The translations under genes were made by a program, and so were the position numbers. The notes beneath the pieces are model-generated. The model was given only the letters and a program-made list of their open reading frames with translations. It had not been told where the DNA came from and did not search any database. A stretch of 30,709 nucleotides of DNA from W0P28-013 sp963621145 (GTDB taxonomy: Bacteria; Bacteroidota; Bacteroidia; Bacteroidales; Paludibacteraceae). Below are positions 24,354 through 30,709 of this stretch, one piece after another. Location of the stretch: contig CAVFDI010000015.1 in the NCBI GenBank assembly GCA_963621145.1, positions 1 through 30,709 on the forward strand, given 5' to 3'. Position 1 is the stretch's first letter, and each line of letters opens with the position of its first letter.

Positions 24354-27312
24354 CTTTGTCGCACAACACAACACCAAGGCTCTTTTTGCCATCAATTTTG
24401 ATGGTTGTGGGCTGCGGCAGCCGCACATGGCGCACCCATTCGGTTTCGTGCAGGGCAGGCAATGCGTCGAGCATGGCGTAGTCGATGTAGCCATCGCCAA
24501 GGTAGGGATTGATGGTGAAATAACCCACGCCAAACGAAGTGAGATTTTGGAAAAAGTGCGTGCCTTGGCTCGGATCGATGCGGTAGTTTTGCAGTCCGCA
24601 CTCCACTATTACTTTGGCCATGCAGATGTGCGGCCACTTCACGGGAATGCCCAGCCATGCGTCGCTCGAGCCCCAGCGCCCTGGCCCGATGAGGACGTAA
24701 TGGCGATTTTCGGCCATCAGCGCATCGTTTATCTTGGCAATGTCGTAGGCGGTGAGTTGGTTGTTGCTCGGCGAAAAATTGTCGGTTTTCACGTACACAA
24801 TGTCGCTCACATCGTTGGTAATGCCATGTCCAAGCGCCTGACGTGCAATCACAAGCGCCTCATCTTCAGACACTTGCGAAAGATCTTCGTCGAGCATCTC
24901 TTTGTTGTCGACTATTGGCCGAATTTGCAGTAGATAGAATTGGCAGTGCCGCGCCGTCGCATCGATATTAGCAGCAAACTCTATCTCCACGGGACGACCC
25001 ATTTCTCGTTCGCCCATTTTCAAAATGGCATCGAGCGCAGGCGCAAGCGGTACCACGCCGTGCTGCAAAATGTTGGCAAAGGTTATCACACGCCGCCCAT
25101 CTTCCTCGATGTTGTCGTAGATGGCCTGATCGTAGGGATTAAAAGTGGAAGCGATATATTGCAGTGCTCCATCGGTATCAGCATCTTTCACGCTCAGTTT
25201 CAGCAAGTTAAAGCCATCGTTCACTTTTGGCAAGAAAGTGCTTTCGTTCACGTCGAGCGCATAAAAACGAGTTTGAGTTTCGCGCAGTGCAAGGTCTAAA
25301 GTGCTGGTTTGCAATACATTATGCGGATGTAGCGGCGAAAAACGGAGCGTTGTGCCACCATCTACAATATATTTTCCCAAGCCGAGAGCGATGTTTGCCA
25401 CGCCATCTTCGGCACGCTCGTTGCCAATTGGATAAAAATTGAGCGACCGCGCCACGCCCGAAAACGACGGATAGAAATGGCTGCCATGCTCCTGCCCCAC
25501 GACCTCTTGCAGCACCACCGCCATCTTTTCTTGATCGATTACGTTGCTTGTGGCAGTCATGTAGGCCTTGCTATCTTTGTAGTAGACCGAAGCATAGACT
25601 GCCTTTATGGCTTCGCCAACCATCATCAGCGTGTGAGTTTTGCTCTTTTCGCAAAATGGCACCATGTAGGTGGAATAGACTCCCGCAAATGGCTGATAAT
25701 GAGAATCTTCCAACAAACTCGACGACCGAATGGCGATTGGTCCTTTGATGGTGGTGAGCAGCGCATAAAGATCGCCCATAAGGTGTTTCGTTAGTTTTGC
25801 CTCCAAAAAAGCATTCAAAATCTCCTCGTCCGATGCGTCGCTCAGCGCAATCGGATAGAGATTGTTCGAAGTCATAAACTCGTCGAAAATATCGGTACAA
25901 AGCACCACCGTACGCGGAATGTTGATGTCCATTCCTTCAAATTCGGTGTCGTTTTCGTTGCGTTTGAGCATGGCGTCGAGAAAAGCCAAGCCACGCGCTT
26001 TGCCGCCTAGCGAGCCTTCGCCAATGCGGGCAAAATTGGAGTACATATCGAACCTATCGCGCTGAAACACAGCGATTACGCCGCGGTTTTTGATGCGTCG
26101 ATAGCCAACAATGGCATCGAAAATTATCTGCCGCGCCACATCGACATCGCGCACATGCTCCATCGAGAGTTGTTTCAGAAATTCAGCCAGCGGAAACATG
26201 GCGCGCGAATAGAGCCAGCGCGACACATCGTTGTGCATCATGTGGTTGTAGAGCGAATCGCTCGGCACAGTGAAGATGAGCGTCTGCAAATCTTTCAGAT
26301 TACGACACACCGCCACAGTTTTTCCCGTTTTTGGATCGCGAAAAACGAAATCGCCAAAGCCAAATTTTGTGATGATGGCTTCGCGCAGTTCGAGGTCGAG
26401 TGTTTTGCTATTTTTGTCGATGAACGATCCTCGCAAAAGTTCGGCATATTGGTAGTTCGAGGCATCGGACGACTGCAAAATGATTGGCAAAAATGGGTCG
26501 TGTTTGCGAATTTCCTGACAAAGATCGACGCCTGCGCGCTTAGTCATCTGCCCACCACGCGGAAAATCGACATCGCTGATAACGCCAAGAATGTTCGCCT
26601 GATATTTTTCGTAGATAGCCAAAGCCTCTTCGTACGAGCGCGCCAGCACCACTTTGGGTCGACCACGCATGCGCAGCATCTGTTCGTGTTCGTTCAATGC
26701 CTCGGTCATGAACGACAGCGACTGACGAAACACCACTTTATATAGGTGTGGCAGCAGCGACGAATAGAATCGCACCGAATCCTCGACTAGCAAAATCACC
26801 TGCACACCCACCGAAGCCACATCGGCCTCCACATTCATCGAATCTTCGAGCAATTTAATGATGGCTAGCAACAAATCGCTATTGCCAAGCCAACTGAACA
26901 CATAATCGATGGCGGCAAGGTCCTTATGCTCGAGCAGTTCCGACATCTGACGCGAAAACGGCGTGAGCAGTACCGTTGGCAGTTCGGGGAAATGGCGTTT
27001 CACCTCTTTGGCGTAGTCGAAAGTGTCGAAACTCTCGTTGTTTGGCATCAAAATGACCAGATCGAACGACCGCTGATGGAGCAAACGCGTGGCAGCCTCG
27101 GCACTGTTGGCTAGTGTGAAACGCGGCGGATAGCGCAGATTCAGCGCATGATATTCGTCGAAAATCTGTTCGTCTATTCGCCCATCTTCCTCCAGCGTGA
27201 AAGCGTCGTAGTTGCTCGCTACCAGTAGCACATTGTAGATGCGCCTGTTCATCAGGTGCGCAAACGAAGTATCCTTGAAATAGAGTTTGCCAATATTTAG
27301 CGCGTTGTCCAT
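24340..27312 (-). CDS. Two-receiver plus PPDK/PEP-synthase N-terminal (ATP-grasp) domain protein
   Basis: This 990-residue protein is often annotated as PEP synthase-like, but the architecture differs. Residues about 26-150 form a degenerate receiver with no phosphoacceptor (VILMPNN). Residues about 171-315 form a second receiver with E177/D178, candidate phosphoacceptor D247 (ISDVDFP), S281/S282 and K300. From about 425 to 810 is a PPDK_N ATP-binding domain: GSLGGKARGL (434-443), IAIRSSSLLEDS (526-537), FAGVYST (542-548) and a terminal LLQIRPI. About 180 further residues contain IGPGRWGSSD. The swivelling phosphohistidine domain (GGxTSH) and PEP barrel of true PPDK/PpsA are absent, so PEP synthesis is unlikely. 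I infer a phosphorylation-regulated ATP-dependent enzyme or sensor. The end overlaps array D. Confidence 0.85.
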   Translation of the reverse strand: MDNALNIGKLYFKDTSFAHLMNRRIYNVLLVASNYDAFTLEEDGRIDEQIFDEYHALNLRYPPRFTLANSAEAATRLLHQRSFDLVILMPNNESFDTFDYAKEVKRHFPELPTVLLTPFSRQMSELLEHKDLAAIDYVFSWLGNSDLLLAIIKLLEDSMNVEADVASVGVQVILLVEDSVRFYSSLLPHLYKVVFRQSLSFMTEALNEHEQMLRMRGRPKVVLARSYEEALAIYEKYQANILGVISDVDFPRGGQMTKRAGVDLCQEIRKHDPFLPIILQSSDASNYQYAELLRGSFIDKNSKTLDLELREAIITKFGFGDFVFRDPKTGKTVAVCRNLKDLQTLIFTVPSDSLYNHMMHNDVSRWLYSRAMFPLAEFLKQLSMEHVRDVDVARQIIFDAIVGYRRIKNRGVIAVFQRDRFDMYSNFARIGEGSLGGKARGLAFLDAMLKRNENDTEFEGMDINIPRTVVLCTDIFDEFMTSNNLYPIALSDASDEEILNAFLEAKLTKHLMGDLYALLTTIKGPIAIRSSSLLEDSHYQPFAGVYSTYMVPFCEKSKTHTLMMVGEAIKAVYASVYYKDSKAYMTATSNVIDQEKMAVVLQEVVGQEHGSHFYPSFSGVARSLNFYPIGNERAEDGVANIALGLGKYIVDGGTTLRFSPLHPHNVLQTSTLDLALRETQTRFYALDVNESTFLPKVNDGFNLLKLSVKDADTDGALQYIASTFNPYDQAIYDNIEEDGRRVITFANILQHGVVPLAPALDAILKMGEREMGRPVEIEFAANIDATARHCQFYLLQIRPIVDNKEMLDEDLSQVSEDEALVIARQALGHGITNDVSDIVYVKTDNFSPSNNQLTAYDIAKINDALMAENRHYVLIGPGRWGSSDAWLGIPVKWPHICMAKVIVECGLQNYRIDPSQGTHFFQNLTSFGVGYFTINPYLGDGYIDYAMLDALPALHETEWVRHVRLPQPTTIKIDGKKSLGVVLCDKGSKE

Positions 27313-27346
27313 TTTCTTTCAGATGATTTTGTCGGGACTATTTGTG

Positions 27347-27354
27347 CAAAAATA
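27347..27354 (-). promoter_or_regulatory. -7 element upstream of the receiver/PPDK_N gene
   Basis: TATTTTTG on the minus strand matches TAnnTTTG and lies 34 nt before the ATG. A -33 TTTG at the right distance is not evident. Confidence 0.45.
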
Positions 27355-27396
27355 CAAATTTTTCTTTTTCGATGGTGCAGGTTCAATATTTTTTCG

Positions 27397-27404
27397 TAAT
27401 TTTG
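27397..27404 (+). promoter_or_regulatory. -7 element upstream of the FISUMP-like gene
   Basis: TAATTTTG on the plus strand matches TAnnTTTG; the -33 region is poor. It lies 13 nt before heptad array C, so array C would be part of the 5' leader RNA. Confidence 0.45.
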
Positions 27405-27417
27405 CCGAATGGTTACT

Positions 27418-27452
27418 AGTCGCAAGTCGCAAGTAGCAAGTAGCAAGTAGCA
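27418..27452 (+). repeat. Heptad array C (AGTCGCA/AGTAGCA)
   Basis: Five tandem 7-bp units: AGTCGCA twice, then AGTAGCA three times. TAG at 27434, 27441 and 27448 covers all three plus-strand frames, while the minus strand of the array has no stop. The array is flanked by direct copies of GGTTACT (27411-27417 and 27458-27464). It lies in the divergent gap, in the leader of the plus-strand gene. Confidence 0.92.
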
Positions 27453-27466
27453 AGCTTGGTTACTGC

Positions 27467-27486
27467 GGTTCGACAGACTCAACACC
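27467..27486. repeat. Possible dispersed motif (GGTTCGACAG...CTCAACACC)
   Basis: The 20 bp at 27467-27486 resemble a TTCGACA-GCTCAAC-type intergenic motif that I recall from many environmental bacterial genomes. Only one copy is present here, so its status as a repeat is inference. Confidence 0.25.
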
Positions 27487-27491
27487 ACAAA

Positions 27492-27505
27492 TTTAAAATC
27501 TGAAA
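27492..27505 (+). repeat. Short heptad pair of the array A/B type
   Basis: TTTAAAA and TCTGAAA are two in-phase heptads related to arrays A and B, ending 8 nt before the ATG at 27514. The stretch from TCTGAAATC to ATGAAAC closely parallels the sequence in front of rpiB. Confidence 0.45.
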
Positions 27506-27513
27506 TCCTCGCC

Positions 27514-28185
27514 ATGAAACGAATTTCACTTCTCACCGCCTTATGCGCCGCCACACTGCTGGCCAGTGCGCAAACCGCCACGCCCGATTACGAGCGACTC
27601 GATCTTCCCAGCGGTAAACTCTGGGCTACATTCAATGTGGGCGCCACTGCACCCGAAGAGATCGGCAGTCTTTTTGCTTGGGGCGAAACCGAAACCAAAG
27701 AGCGCTACACTTGGGGCAACTACATACATGGCGAAATCAACGCCATAGAAAAATACTGCACCGACATCACTAGCGGACGCTACCGCACTGCCGACAGCCT
27801 CAGCACACTGCAAGCCGCCGACGATGTTGCCACACGCACATGGGGCAGCGAATGGCACATACCTACCAAAGAAGATTGGCAAGAACTCATAGACGGGTGT
27901 ATTTGGGCTTGGACTACCGACTACGAAGGCAAAGGCATATCGGGCTACATCGTAACCAGCAAAGACGACCCCGACAGTTACATTTTTCTGCCAACCACGG
28001 GCTACCGCGACGACAAATTTTCGCTCTCGACCGACAAATATGGCAACTATTGGACCAGCGCATTAAGCGAAGGCAACCCTTACAACGCTTGGCACGCAGG
28101 CTTCAGCTCGCGACAAGTGAGCCTTTTCACCAGCGCGCGCTACCTCGGCTACGCCATTCGACCAGTACAAAACAAAAAACCATAA
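27514..28185 (+). CDS. Exported FISUMP-like domain protein
   Basis: The 223-residue protein has a signal peptide (MKRISLLTALCAATLLASAQ) and then a domain like the Fibrobacter succinogenes major paralogous (FISUMP) family. Its marks are LPSGKLWATFNVGA near residue 31, GSLFAWGETETK near 51, TWGSEWHIPTKEDWQELI and a final LGYAIRPV. Such domains are common on Bacteroidota surface proteins and have no assigned catalytic role. No sorting domain or lipobox is visible, so a periplasmic or outer-membrane location is uncertain. The next gene starts 7 nt downstream. Confidence 0.8.
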   Translation: MKRISLLTALCAATLLASAQTATPDYERLDLPSGKLWATFNVGATAPEEIGSLFAWGETETKERYTWGNYIHGEINAIEKYCTDITSGRYRTADSLSTLQAADDVATRTWGSEWHIPTKEDWQELIDGCIWAWTTDYEGKGISGYIVTSKDDPDSYIFLPTTGYRDDKFSLSTDKYGNYWTSALSEGNPYNAWHAGFSSRQVSLFTSARYLGYAIRPVQNKKP

Positions 28186-28192
28186 CAAGACC

Positions 28193-28468
28193 ATGTCCTA
28201 CAAATTTTCAGCCAGCCGCATCACAGGTGGCAATGTTGTTTTTCCCGACAAATTGGAGATAGACGACGAAAGAGTAACATTCTACAAAGCGCGCCTCATT
28301 GGCTACAACACCACCATTATTCAGCGCAGCAACATAGGCAGCGTGTCGCTCAAAGCGGGGTTGCTCTTTGCCGATATCATCATCGAAACCAATGGCGGAC
28401 AAAGAACCGTGGCGAACGGCTTTTCTCGCTCCGACGCCAAGAAAATACAGCAGTTACTCACAAAATGA
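28193..28468 (+). CDS. Small PH-like (bPH) domain hypothetical protein
   Basis: This 91-residue protein starts MSYKFSASRITGGNVVFPDK. The run of predicted beta strands (VVFPDKLEID, RVTFYKARLI, TTIIQRSNIGSVSL, LLFADIIIET, QRTVANG) followed by a C-terminal helix (SRSDAKKIQQLLTK) resembles bacterial pleckstrin-homology-like domains. There is no signal peptide or membrane segment. It begins 7 nt after the FISUMP-like gene and is probably cotranscribed with it. Function is unknown. Confidence 0.7.
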   Translation: MSYKFSASRITGGNVVFPDKLEIDDERVTFYKARLIGYNTTIIQRSNIGSVSLKAGLLFADIIIETNGGQRTVANGFSRSDAKKIQQLLTK

Positions 28469-28547
28469 TTAATTTCCGAGTTCCCGATTTTAAGAAGACG
28501 AACTGCTATTTCTTAGCCAAATGCCGATTTTATCAGCATATTTGAGC

Positions 28548-28568
28548 AATTGAAAATTGAATAATTAA
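28548..28568 (+). repeat. Weak heptad array H (AATTGAA)
   Basis: Two exact AATTGAA heptads and one related unit (TAATTAA) lie just upstream of the rpsF promoter. It is short and AT-rich, so chance origin is possible. Confidence 0.35.
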
Positions 28569-28586
28569 AATTTTTTTGAGAATTCG

Positions 28587-28617
28587 TTTGTCGGTTCAAA
28601 AAAAAAGCGTACCTTTG
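28587..28617 (+). promoter_or_regulatory. Promoter of the rpsF-rpsR-rplI operon
   Basis: TTTG (28587-28590), exactly 19 nt and TACCTTTG (28610-28617) form a perfect Bacteroidota promoter about 68 nt before the rpsF start. The 216-nt gap between 28468 and 28685 otherwise holds weak array H and the leader hairpin. Confidence 0.9.
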
Positions 28618-28621
28618 CAGC

Positions 28622-28643
28622 CGCTTTTGCAAGATGCAGAGCG
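28622..28643 (+). promoter_or_regulatory. rpsF leader hairpin
   Basis: CGCT (28622-28625) pairs with AGCG (28640-28643) and TGCA (28628-28631) with TGCA (28635-28638), with a 3-nt loop and a small internal loop. It lies at the very 5' end of the predicted transcript, next to a CCG. S6:S18-binding leader RNAs with a CCG element are known in many bacteria; whether this is one is inference. Confidence 0.4.
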
Positions 28644-28684
28644 AAAATAATTTTTTATTACAAACCAAAAGTTTTATCTGTATG

Positions 28685-29035
28685 ATGAACCATTATGAAA
28701 CTGCTTTCATTTTGACTCCCGTTTTGTCTGACGCACAGATGAAGGAAGCAGTAGAGAAGTTCAAAAATTTCCTCGTCGAGAACGGCGCCGAAATTGAGAA
28801 CGAGGAGTTGTGGGGATTGCGCAAATTGGCCTACCCCATTCAAAAGAAATCGACCGGTTTTTATGCCTTGCTGCAATTCAAAGGCGAGCCTTCGCTGGTA
28901 GCAGGCCTCGAAACGCAATTCCGCCGCGACGAACGCGTGCTGCGCTTCCTGACATTCCGTCTCGATAAGTATGCATTGGAATATGCACAAAAACGCATTA
29001 ACAAAACGTCGAACAAACAAGAAGAGGAGAAATAA
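28685..29035 (+). CDS. rpsF: 30S ribosomal protein S6 (bS6)
   Basis: bS6 binds bS18 on the platform of the small subunit. I choose the ATG at 28685, giving 116 residues that begin MNHYETAFILTPVLSDAQM, the usual Bacteroidota start. The ATG at 28682 would add one Met, and a longer open frame from 28634 would start too close to the transcription start. It is the first gene of the rpsF-rpsR-rplI operon. Confidence 0.97.
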   Translation: MNHYETAFILTPVLSDAQMKEAVEKFKNFLVENGAEIENEELWGLRKLAYPIQKKSTGFYALLQFKGEPSLVAGLETQFRRDERVLRFLTFRLDKYALEYAQKRINKTSNKQEEEK

Positions 29036-29040
29036 ACGCT

Positions 29041-29307
29041 ATGGCAAACAACACAGACATCCGTTACCTGACTCCCGTGGCAGTTGACAAAAAGAAAAAG
29101 AAATACTGCCGTTTCAAAAAGAGCGGCATCAAATACATCGACTACAAGGATCCTGAGTTCCTGAAAAAATTCTTGAACGAACAGGGCAAAATCCTGCCTC
29201 GTCGACTCACTGGCACCTCGCTGAAGTACCAACGCAAAGTGGCTCAAGCCGTGAAACGCGCTCGTCACTTGGCATTGCTCCCATACGTAACCGATTTGAT
29301 GAAATAA
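29041..29307 (+). CDS. rpsR: 30S ribosomal protein S18 (bS18)
   Basis: bS18 forms a heterodimer with bS6 and contacts the 16S rRNA platform. The 88-residue protein has the basic KKKKKYCRFKKSGIKYIDYKD segment and the LPRRLTGTSLKYQRKVAQAVKRARHL core typical of the family. It starts 5 nt after rpsF. A moderate AGGAG lies 11 nt before the ATG, inside the rpsF end. Confidence 0.98.
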   Translation: MANNTDIRYLTPVAVDKKKKKYCRFKKSGIKYIDYKDPEFLKKFLNEQGKILPRRLTGTSLKYQRKVAQAVKRARHLALLPYVTDLMK

Positions 29308-29309
29308 TT

Positions 29310-29315
29310 AGGAGG
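29310..29315 (+). promoter_or_regulatory. Shine-Dalgarno of rplI
   Basis: AGGAGG ends 8 nt before the rplI ATG at 29324 and is a full consensus ribosome-binding site, unusual in this window. Confidence 0.75.
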
Positions 29316-29323
29316 AACGAACC

Positions 29324-29767
29324 ATGCAAGTGATACTGAAAGAAGATGTAACCAACCTTGGCTACAAAGACGACATCGTTACAGTGAAAGACGGCTACGG
29401 TCGTAACTACCTGATTCCTACGGGCAAAGCCATTATTGCTAGCGAATCGGCACGCAAAGTTTTGGCCGAAAACCAAAAACAACGCGCCCACAAACTGGCA
29501 AAAATCAAAGCCGATGCCGAAGCACTGGCTGCTAAGATCAATGGTTTGACACTGACCATCGGTGCAAAAACAAGTTCTACTGGAACAATTTTTGGCTCGG
29601 TAAACAGCATTCAAGTGGCTGAAGAGTTGGCAAAACTTGGCTACGAAATCGATCGCAAGACCATCGTAATCAAAGACGCCATCAAAGAGGTTGGCACCTA
29701 CAAAGCCGTGGTTAAACTCCACCGCGAAGTGGCTGCCGAAGTAACCCTCGAAGTAGTTGCAGAATAA
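29324..29767 (+). CDS. rplI: 50S ribosomal protein L9 (bL9)
   Basis: bL9 binds 23S rRNA near the L1 stalk and helps keep reading frame. The 147 residues begin MQVILKEDVTNLGYKDDIVTVKDGYGRNYLIP, the N-terminal rRNA-binding signature. A long helical linker (about 40-75) leads to the C-terminal domain. It is the last gene of the operon and is followed by a strong terminator 15 nt later. Confidence 0.98.
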   Translation: MQVILKEDVTNLGYKDDIVTVKDGYGRNYLIPTGKAIIASESARKVLAENQKQRAHKLAKIKADAEALAAKINGLTLTIGAKTSSTGTIFGSVNSIQVAEELAKLGYEIDRKTIVIKDAIKEVGTYKAVVKLHREVAAEVTLEVVAE

Positions 29768-29781
29768 TTTTTGCACACAAT

Positions 29782-29822
29782 AAAAAAAGGTTCGGAAAAC
29801 CTCGGTTTTTCGAACCTTTTTT
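29782..29822 (+). terminator. Terminator of rpsF-rpsR-rplI
   Basis: A long hairpin with stem AAAAAAGGTTCG/CGAACCTTTTTT, one mismatch, then AAAAC/GTTTT around a CTCG loop, ends in a T run. Its A-run/T-run symmetry would also work in the opposite direction. Confidence 0.93.
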
Positions 29823-29838
29823 GTTAGACAATCTAGCT

Positions 29839-29878
29839 ACTTCGTGCCAAAATAAACAGCTTAAAAACAGCACGAAGT
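29839..29878. repeat. Inverted repeat ACTTCGTGC/GCACGAAGT
   Basis: Exact 9-bp arms at 29839-29847 and 29870-29878 enclose 22 bp in the rplI-TtcA-like gap. The second arm is part of GCACGAAGTGC, itself a small palindrome. It could be an operator or an RNA stem in the leader of the downstream gene. No regulator is identified. Confidence 0.4.
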
Positions 29879-29888
29879 GCGAAAAAAA

Positions 29889-29930
29889 CTAGAAACTTTT
29901 CTAACTAAATTAGAAACTAGAAATTCAGAA
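29889..29930 (+). repeat. Degenerate heptad array J (CTAGAAA/TTAGAAA)
   Basis: Six in-phase 7-mers, of which three are (C/T)TAGAAA with TAG in each, end 5 nt before the ATG at 29936. Unlike the stronger arrays, the opposite strand also contains stops. Confidence 0.5.
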
Positions 29931-29935
29931 AACCA

Positions 29936-30664
29936 ATGTCACGATTCGATACCATTCAGCGCAAAGTAAACTCCGCACTCAAGCACTACGGTCTCATCGA
30001 CAATGGCGACCGCATTCTCATTGGTCTTTCGGGCGGAAAAGATTCGTTGGCGCTGGTCGAGTTTCTTGGCGAGCGAGCAAAAATCTACCGTCCGCGCTTC
30101 AGCGTGGTGGCAGCGCACATTGCGGTTGATAATGTGCCGTATCAGTCCGATTTGGCTTATTTGGAACAGTTTTGCGCAGCTCACGATGTGCAGTTTGTGC
30201 ATCGCACCACGCACTTCGATGCCTCGACCGACGAGCGGCAGTCGCACTGTTTTCTCTGTTCGTGGCACAGACGCAAGGCACTTTTTTCGCTAGCCGAGGA
30301 GTTGGGCTGCAACAAGATAGCCCTTGGTCACCACCGCGACGACATGCTCGAAACGCTGCTCATGAACCAGATTTTTCAGGGCGCATTCGGCTCCATGCCG
30401 CCACTGCTGCGTATGGACAAATTCGACATGACCATTATTCGTCCACTGGCCGATGTGCGCGAAGCAGAATTGCAATGCTTAGCCGAAGAACGCGGCTATC
30501 ACAAGCAGGTGAAAAATTGTCCTTACGAACACGAATCGCACCGCAGCGACGTGCGCCGCCTGCTCGAACAGATGGAAAAACTGAACCCAAACGCCGCCTC
30601 ATCGCTTTGGAACAGCATGATGCATGTGCAGACGCAATATCTGCCGAAGAAGATTAAAGAGTAA
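29936..30664 (+). CDS. ttcA: TtcA-family tRNA 2-thiocytidine synthetase
   Basis: TtcA-like enzymes use ATP and a [4Fe-4S] cluster to thiolate cytidine 32 of some tRNAs. The 242-residue protein has the PP-loop LIGLSGGKDSLALV (about residues 28-41), the cysteine pair HCFLC near residue 102, GHHRDDMLET near 127 and a later cysteine in NCPYE. It is somewhat shorter than E. coli TtcA. Its stop codon at 30662-30664 is within heptad array E, which encodes the last residues (KIKE). The substrate tRNA position is inferred from the family. Confidence 0.88.
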   Translation: MSRFDTIQRKVNSALKHYGLIDNGDRILIGLSGGKDSLALVEFLGERAKIYRPRFSVVAAHIAVDNVPYQSDLAYLEQFCAAHDVQFVHRTTHFDASTDERQSHCFLCSWHRRKALFSLAEELGCNKIALGHHRDDMLETLLMNQIFQGAFGSMPPLLRMDKFDMTIIRPLADVREAELQCLAEERGYHKQVKNCPYEHESHRSDVRRLLEQMEKLNPNAASSLWNSMMHVQTQYLPKKIKE

Positions 30665-30709
30665 GGACAAAAGAGTAAAGACAAAAGAGTAAAGACAAAA
30701 GAGTAAAGA
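30651..30709 (+). repeat. Heptad array E (AGAGTAA/AGACAAA), cut by the window end
   Basis: After AGATTAA (30651-30657) the sequence alternates AGAGTAA and (G/A)GACAAA in strict 7-bp steps to the last base of the window, so the true length is unknown. TAA occurs at 30662, 30676, 30690 and 30704, covering all three plus-strand frames, and the first is the stop codon of the TtcA-like gene. The minus strand has no stop in the array. The units are the same as in array D, in the same orientation relative to the upstream gene. Confidence 0.95.

Overview
The window is a Bacteroidota (Bacteroidales-type) chromosome segment, probably from an uncultured or little-studied lineage. Three things point there. 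Promoters fit the TTTG-N19-TAnnTTTG pattern of Bacteroidota housekeeping sigma, with two perfect copies (13157-13187 and 28587-28617). Most genes lack a Shine-Dalgarno sequence. One secreted protein ends in a type IX secretion (T9SS) type A-like sorting domain. No insertion sequence, integrase cluster, CRISPR array or prophage is visible.

Region 1 (about 109-14871, minus strand) is a large information-processing block. In transcription order it reads rpsU, xerC-type recombinase, hpf, tRNA-Thr(TGT), tRNA-Tyr, tRNA-Gly, tRNA-Thr(GGT), tuf, tRNA-Trp, secE, nusG, rplK, rplA, rplJ, rplL, rpoB, rpoC, and ends at a strong hairpin terminator. A perfect promoter starts the tRNA-tuf-rpo unit and another promoter drives rpsU. 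A long hairpin lies between rplL and rpoB, where E. coli also has an attenuator/processing site, and a second lies between tuf and tRNA-Trp.

Region 2 (14886-28468) is mixed metabolism and surface functions: rpiB and thiL (minus); a S41 processing protease and a NadR-like kinase (plus); NADP-type glutamate dehydrogenase (plus); agmatinase and a THUMP-domain rRNA methyltransferase with an unusual charged repeat tail (minus); a T9SS-type secreted protein (minus); a 990-residue protein joining two receiver-like domains to a PPDK/PEP-synthase ATP-binding domain but lacking the phosphohistidine and PEP domains (minus); and a FISUMP-like exported protein with a small PH-like protein (plus).

Region 3 (28587-30709, plus) is the rpsF-rpsR-rplI operon, closed by a strong terminator, followed by a TtcA-family tRNA thiolase.

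The most unusual structure is in the short intergenic gaps. At least six clear tandem arrays with a 7-bp period occur: 15364-15398, 15417-15449, 18257-18284, 24298-24353, 27418-27452 and 30651-30709. Weaker examples are at 67-87, 27492-27505, 28548-28568 and 29889-29930. The unit sequence differs between arrays but the period stays 7. In each of the six, repeated units carry a stop codon on the strand of an adjacent gene and none on the other strand. Because 7 is not a multiple of 3, each array closes all three reading frames. Three arrays contain the stop codon of the preceding gene. I know of no named element with these properties; they may be frame-independent translation stops or a slippage-derived repeat class.
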